A stretch of DNA of 64,000 nucleotides from Mycobacterium sp. Z3061 (lineage in GTDB: Bacteria > Actinomycetota > Actinomycetes > Mycobacteriales > Mycobacteriaceae). The position numbers and the translations under genes were made by a program. Numbering within the stretch: the stretch's first letter is position 1; the number at the start of each line of letters is the position of its first letter. This document shows positions 58,244 to 64,000 of this stretch, piece after piece. Location: contig NZ_CP134062.1 of the NCBI RefSeq assembly GCF_031583025.1, positions 558,001 through 622,000 on the forward strand, in the 5' to 3' direction. Below the pieces are notes generated by a model. The model was not told where the DNA came from and searched no databases. It was given only the letters and a program-made list of their open reading frames with translations.

Positions 58244-59416
58244 CTAGCCAGCCGGGTCCAGCGGCGGCAACGGTCCCTGCAGCGCCGAGTCGGCCGGGTC
58301 GGCCATGGCGTGCAGGTCCGGCACCCGTAGTTCGGGATCGGTGGGCGGGTCGTCGTCGCCGTCCGCGGCGAGTTTCTCGGTGCGGAACATGAAGAAGAAC
58401 ACCACCCAGCCGATCGCGGCGATGAACAGCCAGCTGATCAGGCGGTAGATCAGCATCGCCGAGATCGCGTTCGGCAACCCCATGCCGCTGGACACCAGCC
58501 CGGGGACCAGCACTGCCTCCACCACCAGCAGGCCACCCGGCATCAGCGGGATCGTCCCGACAGCGCGGGCCGCCGCATAAGCGACCGTCAGGCCGGCGAC
58601 CGAGGCGTGGTCACCGGCGGCGTAGGCCGCGAACCCCAGGCACGCGACGTCGGCGACCCAGTTGAACAGCGACCAGCTGAACGCCACGCCCAGGTCGCGC
58701 CGGCTCAGGCTCACCGACTCCAGCTGCATCAGGATTTCGCGCCACTTGTCCAGGCCGGTGTCTGCCGGTTTGCCGCGGATGGAGTTGACCCAGGACAGAA
58801 CCTTGCTGCCGATACCCTCGATCAGCTCCGGGCGGGACGCCACCGCCTGCGCCAGCAACAACAGCGCGATGAAGCCGCCGAGGGTGAACAGCAGCGAGAA
58901 CGGGTTGTTCCGGGCGCCCAGGAAGAATGCGCCGCCCAGCCCGAGCACGGCCAGACCGACCGCCTGCAACGCGCCCGACATCACCAGCTGCCAGGACGCG
59001 ACCACCGTCGAGGCGCCCCAGATGCGCTGCTGGCGCAGCAGGAACGTCGCCGAGATCACCGGACCGCCGGGCAGCGTGGTACTCAGCGAATTGGCCGCGT
59101 AGAAGGCCGCTTCCGAGCGCAGCTGCTTGACGTGCACGCCGGCGGACCGCAGCAGCGTGCGCTGGATCTGGGCGAAGCTGTGCATCGACGCGGCGGCGGC
59201 CGCCATGGCGGCGACCAGCCACCACCAGTTGGCTTCGAACAGACTCGTCCACGCCTTGGCCAGCTGGTCGCGCACCAGAATCACCTCGACGCCGAGCACG
59301 ATCGCGACGACGGACAGCACCACCCACCGCAGCCACCAGTGTTTGCCGCGCGCCGGCTTCTCGCCCCGGGCGAGGCGTAGGCCCGCAAACTTGCGGGCAC
59401 CGGCGTCAGACGACAT
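58244..59416 (-). CDS. UPF0104/LPG-synthase-TM family membrane protein (Rv0204c-like)
   Basis: The 390-residue protein has about eight membrane helices of the lysylphosphatidylglycerol-synthase transmembrane (UPF0104) family. A conserved AANSLSTTLPGGPVISATF block is near residue 110 and an RAVGTIPLMPGGLLVVEAVL block near 280, where the PGG loop is the usual signature. It probably flips lipids. The start at 59416 is chosen by a -10 hexamer six bases before it. The acidic C-terminal tail of about 50 residues is poorly conserved. It corresponds to Rv0204c. Confidence 0.87.
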   Translation of the reverse strand: MSSDAGARKFAGLRLARGEKPARGKHWWLRWVVLSVVAIVLGVEVILVRDQLAKAWTSLFEANWWWLVAAMAAAAASMHSFAQIQRTLLRSAGVHVKQLRSEAAFYAANSLSTTLPGGPVISATFLLRQQRIWGASTVVASWQLVMSGALQAVGLAVLGLGGAFFLGARNNPFSLLFTLGGFIALLLLAQAVASRPELIEGIGSKVLSWVNSIRGKPADTGLDKWREILMQLESVSLSRRDLGVAFSWSLFNWVADVACLGFAAYAAGDHASVAGLTVAYAAARAVGTIPLMPGGLLVVEAVLVPGLVSSGMGLPNAISAMLIYRLISWLFIAAIGWVVFFFMFRTEKLAADGDDDPPTDPELRVPDLHAMADPADSALQGPLPPLDPAG

Positions 59417-59422
59417 CGCATC

Positions 59423-59428
59423 AGGGTA
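59423..59428 (-). promoter_or_regulatory. leaderless -10 element of the UPF0104 gene
   Basis: TACCCT on the minus strand is followed by six bases and the ATG at 59416. Confidence 0.5.
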
Positions 59429-59529
59429 GCCGGGCACGCGCCTGGCGCATCGTTGCACGTCGCTGACGTGTCGGCGTTGTTCTGAGGTCGTAACCGGATC
59501 GTGGCGGCCGGGTTTGCGGGAGATCCCGA

Positions 59530-59535
59530 TAGGCT
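59530..59535 (+). promoter_or_regulatory. leaderless -10 element of the AI-2E family gene
   Basis: TAGGCT is followed by six bases and the ATG at 59542; there is no ribosome site. Confidence 0.55.
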
Positions 59536-59541
59536 GGCCCA

Positions 59542-60687
59542 ATGTCGGCAACGTTGGACGACGAAGCGGTAAGCCCCCTGGTTCGCAAGACCGCGGCGTG
59601 GTCCTGGCGACTGCTGGTGATCGTCGCCGCCGCCGTCGCGTTGCTGTGGGTCGTCGACCGGCTCGAAATCATAGTGGTGCCGGTTTTGCTGGCGTTGATG
59701 CTCAGCGCTTTGCTGGTGCCGGCGGTCGACTGGCTGGACGAGCACGGTCTGCCGCGCGGCGCCGCGGTGACGATGGTGTTGCTGAGCGGGTTCGCGATCC
59801 TGGGCGGCATCCTGGCGTTCGTTGTCAGCCAGTTCATCGTGGGTGTACCCGATCTGGTCAAGCAGGTGGAGCACAGCATCGACAGCAGCCGCCGATGGCT
59901 GATCGAGGGCCCGGCGCACCTGCGCCGCGAGCAGATCGACAACGCGGGCAACGCGGCGATCGAAGCCCTGCGCAATAACCAGGCGAAGCTCACCAGCGGT
60001 GCGCTGTCCACCGCCGCCACCATCACCGAGCTGGTCACCGCGGCCGTCCTGGTGCTGTTCACCCTGATCTTCTTCCTGTACGGCGGGCGCAACATCTGGC
60101 AGTACGTGCAGAAGATCTTCCCGGCCCACGTCCGCGACCGGGTGCACGCGGCCGGTCACGCCGGGTACGGCGCCCTGACCGGCTACATCCGGGCTACCTT
60201 CCTGGTCGCGCTGACCGACGCGGCCGGGGTGGGCGCCGGGTTGGCGATCATGGGGGTCCCGTTGGCGCTGCCGCTGGCCTCCATCGTCTTTCTCGGTGCC
60301 TTTGTGCCGCTGATCGGTGCCCTGGTATCAGGTTTGCTGGCCGTGGTGGTGGCGCTGCTGGCCAAGGGCATGCTCTACGCGCTGCTGACGCTCGGCCTGC
60401 TGATCGTGGTGAATCAGCTCGAAGCGCACATACTGCAGCCGCTGGTGATGGGCCGTGCGGTGTCCATTCACCCGCTGGCGGTGGTGCTGGCGATCTCCAC
60501 CGGCGGTGTGCTGGCCGGCATCGTCGGTGCTTTGCTGTCCGTTCCGACGGTGGCGTTCCTGAACAACGCGATGCAGGTGCTGCTGGCCCGCGATCCGGAG
60601 GCCGAGGCGGCAGAGCAGGCCAACGACGAAGAGGTGTCGGCGATTTTGCAGGCTAAACCGGACAAGCCGGACAAACCGGACGCTTAG
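59542..60687 (+). CDS. AI-2E family transporter (Rv0205-like)
   Basis: The 381-residue protein is of the AI-2E/PerM family. Two early membrane helices are followed by a periplasmic helical segment and five further helices. The [23 protein letters not shown] and [34 protein letters not shown] segments are typical. The family exports small hydrophobic or ion substrates; AI-2 itself is unproven in mycobacteria. The C-terminal tail is a short lysine/proline repeat. It overlaps the lectin gene by four bases, tail to tail. Confidence 0.88.
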   Translation: MSATLDDEAVSPLVRKTAAWSWRLLVIVAAAVALLWVVDRLEIIVVPVLLALMLSALLVPAVDWLDEHGLPRGAAVTMVLLSGFAILGGILAFVVSQFIVGVPDLVKQVEHSIDSSRRWLIEGPAHLRREQIDNAGNAAIEALRNNQAKLTSGALSTAATITELVTAAVLVLFTLIFFLYGGRNIWQYVQKIFPAHVRDRVHAAGHAGYGALTGYIRATFLVALTDAAGVGAGLAIMGVPLALPLASIVFLGAFVPLIGALVSGLLAVVVALLAKGMLYALLTLGLLIVVNQLEAHILQPLVMGRAVSIHPLAVVLAISTGGVLAGIVGALLSVPTVAFLNNAMQVLLARDPEAEAAEQANDEEVSAILQAKPDKPDKPDA

Positions 60688-61148
60688 GGCACCAGATCCC
60701 AGCCCTGGTCGACGTCGCCGCCGCAGAACCGGGTGGACACCCACGTGCCTGGGTTCGGGCCGCCCAGGACGGTGAGGCACCCGTCCAGGCTGATCATGAT
60801 GTGGCCGTTGGGCTGGGGGCTCCAGTGCTGGTTGAACCAGTTCAGGCAGGGCCCGAGGTGCGCCGTCCACCGCTCCTCGTTCGGCGACGTCAGGCAGTTC
60901 CCGGGAAACGCCACGCTCTCCAGCTGCTCGCCGTTCTGATTCCAGCGCTGGGAGTCGGCCCCGTTGCAGGGGTTGACCACTAACGCCGTCAACCAGCTGC
61001 TGTCCGGTGCGTCCAGGCAGACGTCGCCCATGCGGCTTTTCACCTGTACCGGGCCGTCGGCGTTCGCCGGAGCAGCGCCGAGCAGGGCGGTGCCGAGCAC
61101 TGCAGCGATTGCGACGAAGGCACCGCTGACCGGTCGAAAGTTGCGCAT
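60684..61148 (-). CDS. secreted ricin-type beta-trefoil lectin
   Basis: The 154-residue protein has a signal peptide ending near APANADG and a single ricin B domain. It has the QxW repeats SQRW, NQHW and DQGW spaced about 40 residues apart, and six cysteines. It should bind sugars in the envelope or outside. It lies between the AI-2E gene and mmpL3, where I remember no gene in M. tuberculosis, so it looks like an insertion. A TTG at 61154 is a possible longer start. An mmpL3 terminator separates it from mmpL3. Confidence 0.85.
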   Translation of the reverse strand: MRNFRPVSGAFVAIAAVLGTALLGAAPANADGPVQVKSRMGDVCLDAPDSSWLTALVVNPCNGADSQRWNQNGEQLESVAFPGNCLTSPNEERWTAHLGPCLNWFNQHWSPQPNGHIMISLDGCLTVLGGPNPGTWVSTRFCGGDVDQGWDLVP

Positions 61149-61190
61149 AGCCAACGATTCTCATCCAGCCGGGCCGCGAGGGCGCGCAAA

Positions 61191-61220
61191 TGTACGGCGA
61201 ATGCGGCGTGTCGCCGTACA
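61191..61220 (-). terminator. perfect ten-base-pair hairpin after mmpL3
   Basis: TGTACGGCGA (61191-61200) pairs exactly with TCGCCGTACA (61211-61220) around a ten-base loop. It lies 32 bases after the mmpL3 stop on the minus strand and would terminate mmpL3 before the lectin gene. Confidence 0.7.
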
Positions 61221-61251
61221 AACGCGGGCGCTCGCCGGGAAAACGAGCCCT

Positions 61252-64000
61252 CTAGAGCCGGCCCTCGCGACGCAGCAGGTCCTGCGCGGACAGCCCACCG
61301 CCACCGGTACGACGCCGGCGGGACGTGTCCACCGTGCCGTCCTCCTGGATGCCGCGGGCGTTCAGCTTCTCGGTGGCCGTCTCGGAATCGTCACCCTCGG
61401 GCCGCTGGGCCGGCAGGGCCGCGGTCTTGTCGGACGTGTTCGGTTCCGGGGCGGGTTCCGGGCGGCTGCCTGCCACCGGCATCTTGTTCGTCTCCCCGGC
61501 AGAGGGCGGGGTGGCGTTCTTGGGCGCCGGGCCGCGGCCGGCCGCACGGGGCGCCGGACCGTTGCGGGTAGCCCCGGGCGCCGAGAGCCGTGTGGTGGGA
61601 GCCTCGGTGGCCTGCGGAGTGGCACGGACCGGAACCTGCGGCGACGGCGACGGCGACGGCGACGCGGGCACGGGCGCCAGCTCCGGCTGGGCTGCCCGGG
61701 TCAACGCGGCCGGGTGCGTCGGGTCGTGCGGCTTGCGCGGAGCACCGGCACCGGCCGCCACCAGTCCGGCCGTCACCGGCGGCCGTGTCTTGCTGGCGGG
61801 ACGCTTGCGCTCGTCGGGCAGCTGGATCTCGCCCAGGCCGATGCGGTTCTGCAGGCGTCTCATCCAGCGGGGTGCCCACCAGCAGTCGTCGCCGAGCAGC
61901 TTCATCACCGACGGAACCAGGAACATCCGGACCACGGTCGCGTCCAGCAGCAACGCCGCCATCAGACCGAACGCCAGATACTTCATCATCACCAGGTCGG
62001 AGAACACGAACGAACCCGCGACCACCGCCAGGACCAGCGCGGCCGCGGTGATCAGGCGACCGGTGGTGGCCGTGCCGATCCGGATCGATTCCTGGGTGGA
62101 CATGCCGTTTTCGCGTGCCTCGACCATGCGGGACACCAGGAACACTTCATAGTCGGTCGCCAGGCCGTAACCGACCGCGACCACCAGCGCGATGATCACC
62201 ACCATCAACGGCGTGGGCGTGAAGTTGAGCAGTCCGGCGCCATGGCCTTCGATGAATATCCACGTCAGGATGCCCATCGTGGACCCGAGCGTCAGCACGC
62301 TCATCACCGCCGCCTTGATCGGCAGCACCACCGATCCGAACGCCAGGAACATCAGGACCATGGTCGTGCTGATCAGTACCAGCACCATCAGCGGCGCCTT
62401 GTCCACCAGGCTGTGAATCGAGTCCTGTTCCAGCGCTGGCGTCCCGCCGACGAGTATCTCGATGCCCTTGGGTGGCGTTATCGCGCGTAACTCCTCGAGT
62501 TTTTTCGACGAGTCAGCCGGGTTCTGCAACCCGTTCTGCAGCACCCGGACCGACGGGTCCTTGGACCCGCCCGGCGCCTGCGGGCGTTCCTGCCACATGT
62601 TCGACGGGTCGTTGTCCTGCTCGATGAACCCGCTGATCTGCATCGCTTTGCTGCGGACGTCCGCAACCTGCTGGTCGGTGACGGGCTGATGGTTCGTCGA
62701 CTCGATCACGATCGTCAGCGGATTCGTCCGGTAGCCGGGGAAAAGCTTGTCGAAGTGCTCTTGCGATTGGCGCGCCGCGTTGTTGGGCGGCAGGTACTTC
62801 TCGCTCATGCCGCCCAGCGACATGTTGCCCAGCGGGATGATCAGCAGGATCATCCCCACGACGATCGGGATCGCAAACGCCAGCGGGCGCTTCATGACGA
62901 AGTTGGTCAGCTTGCCCCAGAACCCGGCCTCGACCTCTTCGCGGGTCTTGGTCTTCTGCAAGCGGTCGGCCAGCCAGTTCAGGTAGGCCCGCGAGACCTT
63001 CCAGTTGCGCAGGAAGGGAACCCGGAAGGCGGTCCGCACACCCAGCGCGTCCACGTGCTTGCCGAGCACGCCCAGGCAGGCGGGCAACAGCGTGATGGAC
63101 AGGATCGCGGCCAACGAGACCGCCGTGATCAGGGCGTAGGTCAGCGACTTCACGAAACCTTGCGGCAGCAACAACAGGCTGGCACCCGAAGCGGCGATCA
63201 GCACCGCCGAGAACACCACCGTCCGGCCCGCCGTCATCACCGTGCGCCGTACCGCGGCCTCGGTGTCGTAGCCCTCGGCGATCTCTTCCCGGAACCGGCT
63301 CACCACGAACAACCCGTAGTCCACCGCGATACCGAGACCGATCAGCGAGACCACCGGTTGGGCGAAGAAGTGCACCGGCCCGAACATCGCGATCAACCGC
63401 AGGATGCCCAGCGAACCGGCAATGCTCAGACCGCCGACCATGACGGGAAGGCAGGCCGCGACCGCGCCGCCGAAGACCAGGAACAACACGACGGCTACCA
63501 GCGGCAGCGCCAGCACCTCCATGCGGCGCTGGTCGGTGGCGATGGTGCCGGTCAGCGCGCTCGCGACCGGTTGCAGGCCGGCCAGTTGGACGGTGCCGCC
63601 GTCGAGCTTCTGCAGTGCCGGCTCGATGGTCTTGTAGTTGGTCAGGATCGTGTCGTCGTCGTCGCCCTTCAGCGGGATCGACACGAACGTGTACTTCTTG
63701 TCGTCGGTCGCCATGCCCTTGATGACCGAGCTGGTGCTGTCGGGTGCCCGCAGGTAGCCGGCCCAGCCGAACACCTCTTTGGGATGGTCGGCAACGAACT
63801 GGTTCAGCTCGTCGGAGATCTTCTTCGACCACGCCGGGTCGGTGACGGTCTTGCCGTTAGGCGCATGGAATATGGCGACGACGTGGCCGGTACGGTCGCG
63901 GCCGTACACCTGGTCGCCGAGCACCGAGGCCTTCACCGATTGGCTGCCGTCGTCGTAGAAACCGCTCTGCGTCACGTGCTTGCCCAGGCTGAGACCGAAG
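61252..64000 (-). CDS. mmpL3: mycolic-acid (TMM) transporter MmpL3, 3' part
   Basis: The gene is cut by the right edge; about 915 residues are visible from FGLSLGKHVTQSGFYDDGSQ onward. Compared with M. tuberculosis MmpL3 about 30 N-terminal residues are missing. The two transmembrane proton-relay motifs IAVDYGLF and LATDYEVF, two periplasmic porter domains and twelve helices are present. A long Pro/Ala-rich cytosolic tail ends in GGGGLSAQDLLRREGRL. MmpL3 exports trehalose monomycolate, is essential, and is a drug target. It corresponds to Rv0206c. Confidence 0.96.
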   Translation of the reverse strand, partial: FGLSLGKHVTQSGFYDDGSQSVKASVLGDQVYGRDRTGHVVAIFHAPNGKTVTDPAWSKKISDELNQFVADHPKEVFGWAGYLRAPDSTSSVIKGMATDDKKYTFVSIPLKGDDDDTILTNYKTIEPALQKLDGGTVQLAGLQPVASALTGTIATDQRRMEVLALPLVAVVLFLVFGGAVAACLPVMVGGLSIAGSLGILRLIAMFGPVHFFAQPVVSLIGLGIAVDYGLFVVSRFREEIAEGYDTEAAVRRTVMTAGRTVVFSAVLIAASGASLLLLPQGFVKSLTYALITAVSLAAILSITLLPACLGVLGKHVDALGVRTAFRVPFLRNWKVSRAYLNWLADRLQKTKTREEVEAGFWGKLTNFVMKRPLAFAIPIVVGMILLIIPLGNMSLGGMSEKYLPPNNAARQSQEHFDKLFPGYRTNPLTIVIESTNHQPVTDQQVADVRSKAMQISGFIEQDNDPSNMWQERPQAPGGSKDPSVRVLQNGLQNPADSSKKLEELRAITPPKGIEILVGGTPALEQDSIHSLVDKAPLMVLVLISTTMVLMFLAFGSVVLPIKAAVMSVLTLGSTMGILTWIFIEGHGAGLLNFTPTPLMVVIIALVVAVGYGLATDYEVFLVSRMVEARENGMSTQESIRIGTATTGRLITAAALVLAVVAGSFVFSDLVMMKYLAFGLMAALLLDATVVRMFLVPSVMKLLGDDCWWAPRWMRRLQNRIGLGEIQLPDERKRPASKTRPPVTAGLVAAGAGAPRKPHDPTHPAALTRAAQPELAPVPASPSPSPSPQVPVRATPQATEAPTTRLSAPGATRNGPAPRAAGRGPAPKNATPPSAGETNKMPVAGSRPEPAPEPNTSDKTAALPAQRPEGDDSETATEKLNARGIQEDGTVDTSRRRRTGGGGLSAQDLLRREGRL

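Overview
The window is a GC-rich chromosomal segment of a Mycobacterium, most likely a slow-growing non-tuberculous species. It carries a PPE protein of the MPTR type, a complete mce1 locus, mmpL3 and mmpL11, and a mycobacterial SOS box. From about 13.6 kb to the right edge the gene order follows the M. tuberculosis block Rv0162c to Rv0206c. Homologues were named from remembered family sequences and gene order; no search was run. There are no tRNA or rRNA genes, insertion sequences, prophage genes or CRISPR arrays that I can see, and no gene-free stretch exceeds about 250 bases.

Left part (1-13.6 kb), which differs from M. tuberculosis: the end of an F420-type LLM oxidoreductase, an acyl-CoA dehydrogenase, a formate/nitrite-type channel, a DUF427 protein, a 13E12-repeat HNH nuclease under a perfect LexA box, a PPE-MPTR protein, and then a tightly coupled eight-gene enzyme cluster (6600-13634). 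The cluster encodes a CaiB-type CoA-transferase, an orphan protein, a NIPSNAP-like protein, a cytochrome P450, a zinc alcohol dehydrogenase, an HpcH/HpaI aldolase, a short-chain dehydrogenase and an HSL-type esterase. It looks like an uncharacterised catabolic or tailoring pathway and is the best candidate here for undescribed biology.

Middle part (13.6-38.7 kb): adhE1, a thioesterase-fold protein, a SRPBCC protein, the repressor gene mce1R, and the divergent mce1 operon (fadD5, yrbE1A, yrbE1B, mce1A-D, lprK, mce1F, mam1A-D). This operon encodes a fatty-acid importer of the cell envelope. An inserted DUF1275 membrane protein gene follows. On the minus strand lies the set sigG, alpha/beta hydrolase (inserted), pirin, YhgE/Pip-like membrane protein and lprO. 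The sigG promoter resembles the RecA-independent (PafBC-type) DNA-damage promoter. A monoacylglycerol lipase gene is divergent from sigG.

Right part (38.7-64 kb): a DUF2786 protein, a metallohydrolase, a GH3 beta-glucosidase, and the copper metallothionein mymT, which is only 48 codons and sits on the minus strand. Then come an O-methyltransferase, ilvD, the copper repressor gene ricR, an MFS exporter, an L,D-transpeptidase, a TetR regulator with a molybdopterin oxidoreductase, zmp1, omamA/omamB, an HTH-like protein, mmpL11, a haemophore-like protein, a UPF0104 membrane protein, an AI-2E family protein, a ricin-type lectin and mmpL3 (cut by the right edge). Two copper-repressor (RicR) boxes control mymT and ricR.

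Regulatory signals recur across the window. At least nine genes have a TANNNT -10 hexamer six or seven bases before their start codon, as expected for leaderless mRNAs; this decided several start choices. Palindromic terminator-like elements of at least three kinds sit at operon ends.
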